Position numbers and translations under genes: made by a program. Below the pieces are notes generated by a model. That model searched no databases and was not told the origin of the DNA. It was given only the letters and a program-made list of their open reading frames with translations. DNA of 31,127 nt from CAZKTS01 sp964555735 (GTDB taxonomy: Bacteria; Actinomycetota; Acidimicrobiia; IMCC26256; PALSA-555): positions 1-31,127 of the forward strand of contig CAZKTS010000073.1 in NCBI GenBank assembly GCA_964555735.1, given 5' to 3'. This document shows positions 1 through 8,035 of this stretch, piece by piece (positions within the stretch are counted from its first letter, which is position 1; each line of letters begins with the position of its first letter).

Positions 1-32
1 TGCGGTGCAGCACCTGGAGACGCCACGACACG

Positions 33-980
33 TCACACGCTCCATTCGATGACGCGGGTCTCGCGGAAGTAGCGGTCCGACGCCGCCTGGTGCACGCCGG
101 CGCACTCCTGCTGCACGCGCGCCACCAGCTGCGGCAGGCGCGCGAGCGCCTCGTCGACGTGGAGGAACTCGAGCTCCGCGCACAGCCGCCCGAGCCGGCG
201 GCGGCCCTCGTCGTCGACCCCGCTGCGGTCGGCGCCCATGCGGTCCGACCGCGGGTCGAGCTCGGCGAGGCAGCGCTCCGCGACCACGAGCGAGCAGTAG
301 ACCGATCGCGGGAAGAGGCGGTCGAGCAGCAGGAACTCCGCCGCGGTCGCCGCCGACACGCCGCGGCGGTAGGTGCGGAGGTAGGCCTCGTGCGCGGAGC
401 AGCTGCGCAGCGTGGTCGTCCACCCGCCTTCGTCGCCGGTGTCGGTCGAGCGCGCGAGGAGCAGGCGAGCGGTCATGTCGGCCCGTTCGAGACTTCGGCC
501 GAACACGAGGAAGCGGAAGCCGTCGTCGCGACTCATGGTCGCGTCGACGTGCCCGACGATCGCCGCGGCGCGGTCCTTCACCCAGCGGAAGAGCTCGTGG
601 CGCCCGGGCCCCGACGCGAGCACGATCCGCCGCGGGAGCTCCTGGTACACGCCGTTGAGCGTCTCCCAGATCTCGGACGAGAGCGACTCCCGGGCACCGC
701 GGGCGTTCTCCCACGCGCTCGCGATCGACGTCGCGATGGAGCCCGAGAACGCCCGATCCTGGGTGAGCAGCGCCGTCACCGACGCCGCGGTGGGCGGCTC
801 GAGCAGCGAGTCCGCGTCGACACCCATCGCGGCGAGCAGCGCGGTGCACACGGCGGTCTCGTCGACGCGCCGGTCCTCGACGAGGAGGTGATAGTGGACG
901 TCGAGCAGACGCGCCGTCCCCTCGGCGCGCTCGATGTAGCGACCGATCCAGTAGAGCGACTCGGCGAGGCGGCTCAGCAC
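33..980 (-). CDS. Alpha-E domain protein (DUF403 family)
   Basis: The 315-residue product begins MLSRLAESLYWIGRYIERAE, the hallmark N-terminus of the alpha-E (DUF403) family, a mostly helical protein of about 310 residues; the length fits. No membrane segment or signal peptide is visible, so it is probably cytoplasmic. It follows the circularly permuted ATP-grasp gene after 16 bases on the same strand, so the two are almost certainly co-transcribed. In many bacteria this pair comes with a transglutaminase-like protease and is thought to take part in making or tailoring a peptide or amino-acid conjugate, but the product is not established. The third partner, if present, would lie to the left of the window. 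Family assignment is firm; biochemical role is not. Confidence 0.93.
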   Translation of the reverse strand: MLSRLAESLYWIGRYIERAEGTARLLDVHYHLLVEDRRVDETAVCTALLAAMGVDADSLLEPPTAASVTALLTQDRAFSGSIATSIASAWENARGARESLSSEIWETLNGVYQELPRRIVLASGPGRHELFRWVKDRAAAIVGHVDATMSRDDGFRFLVFGRSLERADMTARLLLARSTDTGDEGGWTTTLRSCSAHEAYLRTYRRGVSAATAAEFLLLDRLFPRSVYCSLVVAERCLAELDPRSDRMGADRSGVDDEGRRRLGRLCAELEFLHVDEALARLPQLVARVQQECAGVHQAASDRYFRETRVIEWSV

Positions 981-996
981 GCTGGCGCGTCCCCGG

Positions 997-2568
997 TCAC
1001 TGCTGCTGCGCCTGCTGGCCGGCGGGCAGGTCCACGGGCGGGACGGTCGCGATCGGCGGCGGGGTGTCGGCCGTCGTCGTCACGACGACCGCGTCGTCGC
1101 GCTCCTCGTCGGCCACCTCCGGGCGATCGCCTGGCGCCGCGAGCACCCACGTGTCCTTCGAGCCACCGCCCTGGCTGGAGTTCACGACGAGGCTCCCGGC
1201 GGGCAGCGCGACGCGCGTGAGGCCGCCGGGCACGACCCAGACGTCGCGGCCGTCGTTGACCGCGAAGGGACGCAGGTCGACGTGGCGCGGCGCCATGACG
1301 CCGTCGTCGACGAGGGTGGGTGAGGTCGAGAGCGCGACCGGGTCCTGGGCGATCCAGCCTCGAGGATCCGCGGCCACGAGGCGACGGAGCTCGGCCAGCG
1401 CGGCGTCGTCGGCCGAGGGACCGATGACGATGCCCGTGCCGCCGGACCCGTCCACCGGCTTGAAGACGAGCTCGTCGAGGTGCGCCATCGCCCAGGCGCA
1501 CACCTCGGGATCCTCGAGCCGGTACGTCTCGACGTTGGCGAGGATGGGCTCCTCACCCAGGAAGTACTCGATCATGGCCGGCACGTACTGGTACACGGCC
1601 TTGTCGTCGGCGACGCCGGTGCCGGGCGCGTTGGCGATGGTGACGTTGCCCGCCCGCGCCGCGTTCAGGATGCCCGCGCAGCCGATCACGGAGTCGGGCC
1701 GGAAGTGCACCGGGTCGAGGAACTCGTCGTCGATGCGCCGGTACACGACGTCGACGCGCTGCTCGCCGTCGGTGGTGCGCATGAAGACGCGCTGGTCACG
1801 ACACACCAGGTCGCGGCCCTCCACCAGCTCGACGCCCATCTGGCGCGCGAGGAACGAATGCTCGAAGTACGCGGCGTTGTGGACACCAGGGGTGAGCACG
1901 ACGACCGTCGGATGGTCCACGTTGGTCGGCGCGGTGGCGCGCAGCGCGCGCAGCAGCTGCTGCGGATAGTCCGCGACCCGGCGGACCCGATGGCTCGCGA
2001 ACAGCTCCGGGAAGACGTGGGTCATGGCCCGACGGTTCTCGATGACGTAGGAGATGCCGGACGGCGTGCGCACGTTGTCCTCGAGCACGCGGAAGCGACC
2101 CTCGGCGTCGCGCACGAGATCGATGCCCGCGACGTGCACGCGTACGCCGCCGACGGGCTCGATCGCGGCGACCGCACGATGGAAGTGCGACGACGTCGCA
2201 ACGAGCCGGCGGGGCACGATCCCGTCGGCGAGGATCTCGCCGGGCCCGTAGACGTCGGCGAGGAACGCCTCGAGGGCGAGCACCCGCTGCCGGACCCCCG
2301 CCTCGACGACCGCCCACTCCGCCGCCTCGATGACCCGCGGCACGAGGTCGAGTGGGAAGGGCCGCTCTTCGCCCGAGAGCGCGAAGGTGATGCCCTGCTC
2401 GCGGAACGCGCGGTCCCGCGCGGCTTCGCGGGCGGCGAAGTCCTCCCGTGAGAGCGTCTGGAGCGCCTCGTGGAGCGCGACGCAGTGCGCGTGGGGCGTG
2501 CCCACCGCCGCGTAGAGCTCGTCGACCGCCACCGCGTCCGGGCGGTAGCCGTCCAGGAGGTCACCCAC
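997..2568 (-). CDS. Circularly permuted type 2 ATP-grasp protein (DUF404/DUF407)
   Basis: The 523-residue protein matches the ATP-grasp family that is coupled to alpha-E proteins. Recognisable blocks are RVLEDNVRTPSGISYVIENR, LTPGVHNAAYFEH, DVVYRRIDDEFLDP, NAPGTGVADDKAVYQYVP, a glycine-rich FKPVDGSGGTGIVIGP and VNSSQGGGSKDTWV near the C-terminus. These are typical of amide- or peptide-bond-forming ATP-grasp ligases; the substrate is unknown. I chose the GTG at 2568 because GGAG lies 8 bases upstream and homology-like sequence starts right after it (VGDLLDGYRPD). The open frame continues upstream but that part is low-complexity and lies across the divergent promoter region. A TAACGT hexamer at 2601-2606 could be its -10. 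The protein ends in a Gln-rich tail. It forms an operon with the alpha-E gene. Confidence 0.93.
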   Translation of the reverse strand: MGDLLDGYRPDAVAVDELYAAVGTPHAHCVALHEALQTLSREDFAAREAARDRAFREQGITFALSGEERPFPLDLVPRVIEAAEWAVVEAGVRQRVLALEAFLADVYGPGEILADGIVPRRLVATSSHFHRAVAAIEPVGGVRVHVAGIDLVRDAEGRFRVLEDNVRTPSGISYVIENRRAMTHVFPELFASHRVRRVADYPQQLLRALRATAPTNVDHPTVVVLTPGVHNAAYFEHSFLARQMGVELVEGRDLVCRDQRVFMRTTDGEQRVDVVYRRIDDEFLDPVHFRPDSVIGCAGILNAARAGNVTIANAPGTGVADDKAVYQYVPAMIEYFLGEEPILANVETYRLEDPEVCAWAMAHLDELVFKPVDGSGGTGIVIGPSADDAALAELRRLVAADPRGWIAQDPVALSTSPTLVDDGVMAPRHVDLRPFAVNDGRDVWVVPGGLTRVALPAGSLVVNSSQGGGSKDTWVLAAPGDRPEVADEERDDAVVVTTTADTPPPIATVPPVDLPAGQQAQQQ

Positions 2569-2649
2569 GGGTCGAACTCCACTCCTCGTGCGTTTCGGCG
2601 ACGTTACGTGGCTGTGACGCGTGGGCGATACCCCCGAGTCCCCGAGGCT

Positions 2650-2655
2650 TACCCT
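2650..2655 (+). promoter_or_regulatory. Candidate -10 hexamer TACCCT, leaderless
   Basis: TACCCT ends 6 bases before the GTG at 2662, so transcription would begin at or next to the start codon. No Shine-Dalgarno sequence is present. This supports the 2662 start over the other in-frame candidates. No convincing -35 element is visible. Confidence 0.5.
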
Positions 2656-2661
2656 GGGTCG

Positions 2662-4095
2662 GTGGCCCGTCACGACCGCGACGGCGACGACCGACTGCCC
2701 ATCGACCTCGGTCCGGTCACCAACGGCGAGACGTACCCGGTCGCGCCGTCGGCCGTGGCCCAGGAGGCTCGCCGGCGGGCGCACGAGCTCGCCGACCGCC
2801 AGGCCCGACGCCGCGGCATGCCCCGACGGCAGTTCCTCCAGACCGCGATGGCGTCCGCGGTCGTGCTCCTGACGCTCGAGGCGTGCAGCGACGAGTCGAA
2901 CGGCGGCCGCTCCGGTGGTGGGTTCGACGTACCCGAGGACGCCACCGTCGATCCGGACGCCGCCCGCGAGGCCCTCGGTGGCGACGAGGTCGTGTTCGAC
3001 GTCCAGACGCACTTCCTCGAGCTGGATCCGGCCGCACCGTTCTCGGATCCGGGCTTCCCCCAGTCGTCGTGCGGGGCGTCGGACCCGCGGCTCTGCTACT
3101 CGCTGGACCGGTACCTCGAGGAGCTGTTCCTCCGTAGCGACACCACCCTCGCCGTCGTGAGCGCGGTGCCCGCGGCCACGCTCGACGGCCCGCTCTCCCC
3201 CGCGCGCATGGACGACGCGCGCCGAGCGGCCGACGCGCTCTGCGGTGACGGACGCCTCCTGATGCACGGTCAGGCGATCCCCGCGGTGGGAGACCTCGGC
3301 GCGCAGCTGGACGCGATGAGCGCGTTGGTCGACCAGTACCCGATCGCCGCGTGGAAGGTGTACACGCACGCGCCGGGCCGGGGCTGGGCGCTCGACGACC
3401 ACGACCCGGACGCACCCCAGGTCGGCGCGCCCTTCCTCCAGAGAGCGCGCGAGACGGGTGTGACGACGGTCTGCGTGCACAAGGGGCTCTCGGGCGGCAA
3501 CCCGGCCGCGTCACCGACCGACATCGGACCTGCGGCCGCGGCGAACCCCGACCTCGACTTCGTCGTGTACCACTCCGGCTACGAGGCGGGGCGGCGAGAG
3601 GGCCCGTACGACCCCGACGGTGGAGGCGTCGACCGCCTGGTGCGCACCGTGGGCGAGCACGGGATCGGCCACGACGGGAACGTCTACGCCGAGCTGGGCT
3701 CGACGTGGTTCAACGTGATGCGCGACCCCGACGTCGCCGCGCACACCCTCGGCAAGCTCCTCGTCGCCCTGGGCCCCGACCGCGTCGTCTGGGGCACCGA
3801 CTCGATCTGGTACGGATCGCCGCAGGGTCAGCTCGAAGCGTTCCGCGCGTTCGAGATCTCCCCCGAGTACCAGGAGCGGTTCGGCTACCCGGCCCTCACC
3901 GACGAGGTGAAGCGCAAGATCCTGGGCGAGACGTCACTCGCGCTGTACGACGTCGACGTGCCGAGCGGACGGTGCGAGTTCACCCGTGAGGAGCTGGCGG
4001 AGGTGCGGATGGCGCTGCCGCCGCGACCGGCGTCCTACGGCCCCGAGACCGTGCGGGCCGTGGACGCCCACGTGCGCGAGCACGGCTGGATCTGA
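2662..4095 (+). CDS. Tat-exported amidohydrolase-2-like (TIM-barrel metal hydrolase) protein
   Basis: This is a 477-residue protein. A hydrophilic stretch of about 50 residues (start VARHDRDGDDRLPIDLGPV) precedes a twin-arginine signal: PRRQFLQ around residues 54-60, a hydrophobic run, and a lipobox-like LEAC with Cys near residue 75. It may therefore be a folded, lipid-anchored exported protein. The rest resembles amidohydrolase family 2: FDVQTHFLE at the first strand, a central VCVHKGL, DFVVYHSGYE, and a C-terminal WGTDSIWYGSP. The usual HxH metal motif appears as QTH, so the first His is Gln and metal use may differ from the ACMSD-type enzymes. An alternative ATG at 2818 sits just before the RR motif, but the leaderless -10 and the conserved-looking N-terminal stretch favour 2662. 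The substrate is unknown. Confidence 0.8.
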   Translation: MARHDRDGDDRLPIDLGPVTNGETYPVAPSAVAQEARRRAHELADRQARRRGMPRRQFLQTAMASAVVLLTLEACSDESNGGRSGGGFDVPEDATVDPDAAREALGGDEVVFDVQTHFLELDPAAPFSDPGFPQSSCGASDPRLCYSLDRYLEELFLRSDTTLAVVSAVPAATLDGPLSPARMDDARRAADALCGDGRLLMHGQAIPAVGDLGAQLDAMSALVDQYPIAAWKVYTHAPGRGWALDDHDPDAPQVGAPFLQRARETGVTTVCVHKGLSGGNPAASPTDIGPAAAANPDLDFVVYHSGYEAGRREGPYDPDGGGVDRLVRTVGEHGIGHDGNVYAELGSTWFNVMRDPDVAAHTLGKLLVALGPDRVVWGTDSIWYGSPQGQLEAFRAFEISPEYQERFGYPALTDEVKRKILGETSLALYDVDVPSGRCEFTREELAEVRMALPPRPASYGPETVRAVDAHVREHGWI

Positions 4096-4110
4096 CCTGG
4101 CTCATCGGCG

Positions 4111-4869
4111 TCAGAAGCTGCCGCCGTCGACTCCGATGCGCTGGTCGTTCACATAGCTGGCCGCGTCCGACACGACCCAGCGCACCACCGCGGCGACCTC
4201 TTCCGGAGTGCACACGTGCCCGAACGGCGAAGACTCGTCGAGCGCACGGATGTCGTCGGCGCCGCGCGTCGCGCGAACGAGCCGGCGGCCCATGTCGGTG
4301 TCGACCAGTCCGGGCGCGACCACGTTGCTGTGGATCCCGTGGCGCCGCTCCTCCTTGGCGATCGTGTGGGAGAGCGCCTCGAGCGATGCCTTGGCCATGT
4401 TGTAGGGCGACGAGTGGCCGGCCCAGTACGTGGTCGCCGCGCTCGAGATGAACACGAGGTCGCCGCGCTCGCGTGACCGCATCCCCGGGAGCACGAGCTT
4501 GGCGAGCATGAACGCGCTCAACGCGTGGACTCGCCACACCCGTTCGATCTCGGCCGGGTCGGTGTCGACGACCGTCTGCCCCCGGCTCGCGATCCCGGCG
4601 CTGTGCACGAGGATGTCGATGCTGCCGAAGTCGGCGAGCACCGACTCGACCATCGCGGTGTCGGCGTCGAGGTCGTCGACCGCGGCCGCGTAGGTGTCGA
4701 CCCGCCGGCCGAGCGCCCGGACCTGGTCGGCCGTGGCCCGCGCGCTCTCGTCGTCGCGGCGGTAGTTGATCGCGATGTCGGCGCCGTCGGCCGCGAGCGC
4801 GAGCGAGATCGCCGCGCCGATGCCGCGGTTGCCGCCGGTGATCAGCGCGACGCGTCCGGTCAGGCTCAT
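4111..4869 (-). CDS. SDR-family oxidoreductase (FabG-like)
   Basis: This is a 252-residue classical short-chain dehydrogenase. The Rossmann motif TGGNRGIG is at residues 11-18. Catalytic Ser lies around 142-143 (ISSAATTYW), with Tyr156 and Lys160 in YNMAK. The C-terminus ends in the usual IGVDGGSF type sequence. The helix-alpha4 position that is normally Asn in FabG-type enzymes reads His (RVHALSAF, about residue 115), and NNAG reads HSAG. It should reduce or oxidise a carbonyl or alcohol with NAD(P)(H); the substrate cannot be told. ATG at 4869 has GGAGGA a few bases upstream. It lies 19 bases after the exonuclease-like gene and is probably the last gene of the 6962-4111 operon. Confidence 0.93.
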   Translation of the reverse strand: MSLTGRVALITGGNRGIGAAISLALAADGADIAINYRRDDESARATADQVRALGRRVDTYAAAVDDLDADTAMVESVLADFGSIDILVHSAGIASRGQTVVDTDPAEIERVWRVHALSAFMLAKLVLPGMRSRERGDLVFISSAATTYWAGHSSPYNMAKASLEALSHTIAKEERRHGIHSNVVAPGLVDTDMGRRLVRATRGADDIRALDESSPFGHVCTPEEVAAVVRWVVSDAASYVNDQRIGVDGGSF

Positions 4870-4888
4870 CGAGGTCCTCCGTGGGGGA

Positions 4889-5773
4889 TCACGAGCGTGC
4901 CTCGGCGAGCTTCTCCGCGCGCGCGGCGAGCGACGGCTGCCCGAGGCGCTCGGCCCAAGCCGCGAACGCGGGGGTCGGGCCGGTCCAGCACCAGTCGTCG
5001 ACGGCGCCCACCGCAGCGTCGGTGCGCAGGGTGGCCAGGGTCACGAACAAGCCGGCGAGCTCGCGCTGCTCGGCCAGCGTCGATGCGAGGCGCGTGGCAC
5101 CACGCACCTCGACGTCCCAGTCGATCGCACGATCGGGGATGGCGTCGATGTGGCCGTAGTGCGCGAGCACCACCGCCGCCGACTTGGCGCCCCACCCGGG
5201 CAGCCCCGGGAACCCATCGGCGCTGTCGCCCACGAGCGCCAGCCAGTCGGGGATCGACGCGGGCTCGACGCCGAACTTCGCGCGCACGCCGGCCTCGTCG
5301 ATCAGGACGCCCTTGCGCCGATCGAGCTGGGCGACGCGAGGATCCTCGACGCACTGGGCGAGGTCCTTGTCCGGCGTGCAGATGACCGCTCGTTCGACGC
5401 GCGGGTCGGCGCGCGCCACGGCCGCCGCCGACGCGAGCGCGTCGTCGGCCTCGAGCTCGATCTCGGCCCAGACCGCCACCCCGAGAGCTTCGAGCGCGTC
5501 CTCGATGAGCGGGAACTGCGCGAACAGCACCGGGTCGATACCGGACCCGTCCTTGTAGCCGTCCCAGAGCTCGTTGCGGAACGACTCGATCACATGGTCG
5601 GTCGCCACGCCCACGTGCGTCGCGCCGTCCGCGAGGAGGTCGAGGACGCTCCGCACCACCCCGCGCGTCGCGCCGACGTCGATGCCGTCGTCGTCGAAGT
5701 GCTCCGGTACCGCGTAGTAGTGACGGAACAGCTCGTACGTGCCGTCGACGAGGTGGGCCTGCATCCGGGTCAC
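4889..5773 (-). CDS. Stand-alone 5'-3' exonuclease / flap-endonuclease-like protein
   Basis: This 294-residue protein has the FEN/T5-exonuclease arrangement. An N-terminal acidic residue is in HLVDGTYELFRHYYAV. Acidic clusters follow in ELEADDALASAA and CTPDKDLAQCV, and then the helix-hairpin-helix DNA-binding segment ALVGDSADGFPGLPGWGAKSA. This corresponds to the 5' nuclease domain of DNA polymerase I without the polymerase. The family removes 5' flaps and RNA primers or acts in repair. The N-terminus is well formed, and the start could be ATG 5773 or the ATG three codons later. It overlaps the upstream EEP gene by 4 bases (ATGA), so it is translationally coupled. Confidence 0.9.
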   Translation of the reverse strand: MTRMQAHLVDGTYELFRHYYAVPEHFDDDGIDVGATRGVVRSVLDLLADGATHVGVATDHVIESFRNELWDGYKDGSGIDPVLFAQFPLIEDALEALGVAVWAEIELEADDALASAAAVARADPRVERAVICTPDKDLAQCVEDPRVAQLDRRKGVLIDEAGVRAKFGVEPASIPDWLALVGDSADGFPGLPGWGAKSAAVVLAHYGHIDAIPDRAIDWDVEVRGATRLASTLAEQRELAGLFVTLATLRTDAAVGAVDDWCWTGPTPAFAAWAERLGQPSLAARAEKLAEARS

Positions 5774-6483
5774 CGTAGCGACAGATCCACGACCACGGCG
5801 CGGTGGTCGCTCACGCCGGCGGGCGGCGCCACCTGCGCCTCGACGATGCGGAGTCCGTCGACCGCGACGTAGTCGAGCCGGATCCGGGGCTCGTCGGCCG
5901 GGAACGTCGGCGCGGTGTCGGCCACCTCGAAGCCCGCAGCGCGAAGGATGGGCTCGGCCCGCGCCGGTTGGAGGTTGCAGTCCCCGAGGAACACCCGCGG
6001 GGCGGGCCTCGCGCGCAGGGCGTCCGCCACCGTCCGCAGCTGCTCGGGCGCCTCGTCCGGTGCATCCGCGAGGCGCGCCGGACGGTGCTGGAGGTGGGTG
6101 ACCGCGACGCTCAGCACCACGCCGCGAACCGTGACCGACGCCAGGATCGCGACCCGGGGCTCGCGCGGCCCCAACCGCGGCAGCCGGAGCACGGTCCGCT
6201 CCGTGATCGCGCCGCGGACCACGAGCGCGTTGCCGTACGCGCCGACGGCACCGCGCCGGCGAGCCCGGCCGTAGACCCGGGTGGCGCCGGATCGGTGCGC
6301 GACGACCCGCGACTGGTCACGCATCCTGGACCGCCGCCGACCGCGGTCGACCTCTTGCAGCCCGAGCACGTCGGCGTCGAGCGCGTCGCAGGCACTCGCC
6401 AGCTCGTCCAGCGAGACGCGCCCGTCGGCGTCGGCGCCGTGGCGGATGTTGAACGTCGCCACCCGGAGGTCGGCCGCGGTCAC
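5770..6483 (-). CDS. Endonuclease/exonuclease/phosphatase (EEP) family hydrolase
   Basis: The 237-residue product carries the full EEP signature: TFNIRHG at the N-terminus, GLQEVDRG for the metal-binding Glu, a central AVTHLQHRP, LGDCNLQP for the catalytic Asp/Asn pair, RLDYVAVDG and the final SDHRAVVVDL with the general-base His. Such proteins hydrolyse phosphodiester or phosphomonoester bonds in DNA, RNA, lipids or inositol phosphates. With no signal peptide and an exonuclease-like gene next door, a nucleic-acid or nucleotide substrate is possible but not shown. The start is GTG at 6483, overlapping the upstream SRPBCC gene by 4 bases (GTGA). Confidence 0.88.
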   Translation of the reverse strand: MTAADLRVATFNIRHGADADGRVSLDELASACDALDADVLGLQEVDRGRRRSRMRDQSRVVAHRSGATRVYGRARRRGAVGAYGNALVVRGAITERTVLRLPRLGPREPRVAILASVTVRGVVLSVAVTHLQHRPARLADAPDEAPEQLRTVADALRARPAPRVFLGDCNLQPARAEPILRAAGFEVADTAPTFPADEPRIRLDYVAVDGLRIVEAQVAPPAGVSDHRAVVVDLSLR

Positions 6484-6962
6484 GGACGGGGCCGGTCGAG
6501 CGCGCGTCGCTCGAAGTCACGCAGGCCCGCCTCGATCACGCGGTCGTGGGCCCAGACCATCGCGGGGCGACCGAGCGATGCCAACGGCCGCAGGAACCGG
6601 TCCCGCAGCTCGAGCGTCCACGAGAGGCGCGCGCTGGTGCCGTCGCCGGCCGCCGCGAGGTCGAGCCGAGCGGGGCCGTCGAGGTCCCCGGTCACCACGA
6701 CGTCGACCCGCTCACCGGGCACCACCTCGACGAGCCGCACGTCGAAGCGCAACGTGTACGGGAGCGGCGCGCGCACCGCGCAGCGCGCCACGGTGCCGGC
6801 GACCAGCGCGGTGCCGCTCGACGCGGCCGCGGGGCCGGCCTCGACCGCACGGAGCCACGGCCACCAGCCCTGGTAGTCGTCGGTGCGAGCCAGCACGGCC
6901 CAGAGCTCATCGGGTGGGAGCTCGAAGCCGAATCGCCGGTCGTAGCGGAACGGGGCCGGCAT
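6480..6962 (-). CDS. SRPBCC-superfamily (polyketide cyclase/dehydrase-like) protein
   Basis: The 160-residue product has the START-like pattern: FRYDRRFGFELPPDELWAVL, then a Trp-rich GWWPWLRAVE, alternating strands and a long C-terminal helix (GRPAMVWAHDRVIEAGLRDF). This fold forms a hydrophobic pocket for lipids, polyketides or other small ligands; in many actinobacterial proteins it has no known ligand. It is the first gene of a four-gene operon. GAGGCT lies 6 bases before the ATG, a weak version of the leaderless -10 seen elsewhere in the window. Fold assignment is good; function is unknown. Confidence 0.85.
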   Translation of the reverse strand: MPAPFRYDRRFGFELPPDELWAVLARTDDYQGWWPWLRAVEAGPAAASSGTALVAGTVARCAVRAPLPYTLRFDVRLVEVVPGERVDVVVTGDLDGPARLDLAAAGDGTSARLSWTLELRDRFLRPLASLGRPAMVWAHDRVIEAGLRDFERRALDRPRP

Positions 6963-7004
6963 CGGACCAGCCTCGCAGACCCCGCCGCAGTCGGGGGGCT
7001 GGGC

Positions 7005-7967
7005 TCAGGTCGCGCCGGCGGGCGTCAGCGGCGACGGCGCCCGCCCCGACGCGGTCGCGGGGTCGACCACCTCCGCGGGCCGGGTGAACAGGCCGAGGTA
7101 GAAGGCCACGACCGCGGCCCACACCGCGGTCGCGCCCGCGATGTGGAAACCGACGAGCAGCTCGGGGATGTCGTTGAAGTACTGGATGTAGCCGATGGTC
7201 GCCTGCACCGCGATCACCGCGAGCAGGACGCCGAGGCGCTGTTGGACGTTCACGGGCGCCTTCGTGCGGCGAAGCATCCAGAACGTGCCGAGGACGAGCA
7301 GCACGAAGATCACCACGCTGACGCCGTGGATGCGCGCGACGTCGGGCAGGTGGAAGTCGAACCGCTTCGCCTTGCGGTCGCCGCCGTGGGGGCCGGTGGA
7401 CGTCACGATCGTCCCGGTGAACACGACGATGGCGCCCACGACGAGCAGGGCGCGGCCGAGCAGCCTGACCCGCGGCGTCACCACCATCGTGGCCGGGACA
7501 TCGGCTTGGCCCGCGCGGCGGTAGAGGACGATCGCGTTCGTCAAGAGGACGAGCGACACCAGGAAGTGGGCCATGACGAACTGCGGCTTGAGCTCGAACA
7601 GGACCGTGAGCCCGCCGAGCACCGCCTGTGCGAACACCCCGGCCACGAGGCCGAGCGAGAGCCAGACCAGGTCGCGTCGACGCGGGCGGCGCACGAGGGA
7701 CGCCAGCACGCACACGATCACCGCGATCGAGACCAGTCCGGTGAACATCCGGTTCAGGAACTCGACCATCGCGTTCACGTCCGACGCCGAACGGGGCGTC
7801 AGGCGCCCGGGCTCGCAGTTGGGCCAGTCGGAGCAACCGAGGCCCGAGCCGCTCAGCCGGACCGCTCCCCCGGTGACGATGATGATCGCGAGAAGGATCG
7901 CCGCGACCAGCGTGATCCACCGGTACGTCGACGGCGAGACGCTGATGCGCTGCGTGAGGCGGGACAT
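7005..7967 (-). CDS. ctaA: Heme A synthase, COX15/CtaA family
   Basis: This 320-residue integral membrane protein has about eight hydrophobic segments. It begins with a short cytoplasmic arm (MSRLTQRISVSPSTYRWITLV). The periplasmic Cys pair appears in CSDWPNCEPG, as in Bacillus-type CtaA. Conserved His occur in MAHFLVSLVLLTNA, RIHGVSVVIF and GFHIAGATAVW. At the first heme/active-site motif, usually ExxxHR, the sequence is VEFLNRMFTG: the Glu is kept but His reads Asn. The family converts heme O to heme A for aa3-type cytochrome oxidase, so the organism probably respires aerobically. The gene stands alone and is divergent from the CapA-like gene. ATG 7967 has TACGAT 9 bases upstream and no Shine-Dalgarno. 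Confidence 0.9.
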   Translation of the reverse strand: MSRLTQRISVSPSTYRWITLVAAILLAIIIVTGGAVRLSGSGLGCSDWPNCEPGRLTPRSASDVNAMVEFLNRMFTGLVSIAVIVCVLASLVRRPRRRDLVWLSLGLVAGVFAQAVLGGLTVLFELKPQFVMAHFLVSLVLLTNAIVLYRRAGQADVPATMVVTPRVRLLGRALLVVGAIVVFTGTIVTSTGPHGGDRKAKRFDFHLPDVARIHGVSVVIFVLLVLGTFWMLRRTKAPVNVQQRLGVLLAVIAVQATIGYIQYFNDIPELLVGFHIAGATAVWAAVVAFYLGLFTRPAEVVDPATASGRAPSPLTPAGAT

Positions 7968-7976
7968 CGCCGCTCG

Positions 7977-7982
7977 ATCGTA
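7977..7982 (-). promoter_or_regulatory. Candidate -10 hexamer TACGAT for ctaA
   Basis: TACGAT on the minus strand ends 9 bases before the ctaA ATG, giving a leaderless or near-leaderless transcript. It lies in the 68-base gap shared with the divergent CapA-like gene. Confidence 0.45.
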
Positions 7983-8023
7983 GGCGGGTGGCGCCGCGCA
8001 CCTCCCAGCCGGGCCGGCGTGGG

Positions 8024-8029
8024 TACGGT
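8024..8029 (+). promoter_or_regulatory. Candidate -10 hexamer TACGGT, leaderless
   Basis: TACGGT ends 6 bases before the ATG at 8036, which lacks a Shine-Dalgarno sequence. This favours 8036 over the in-frame GTG at 7988. Confidence 0.5.
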
Positions 8030-8035
8030 CGCGGG

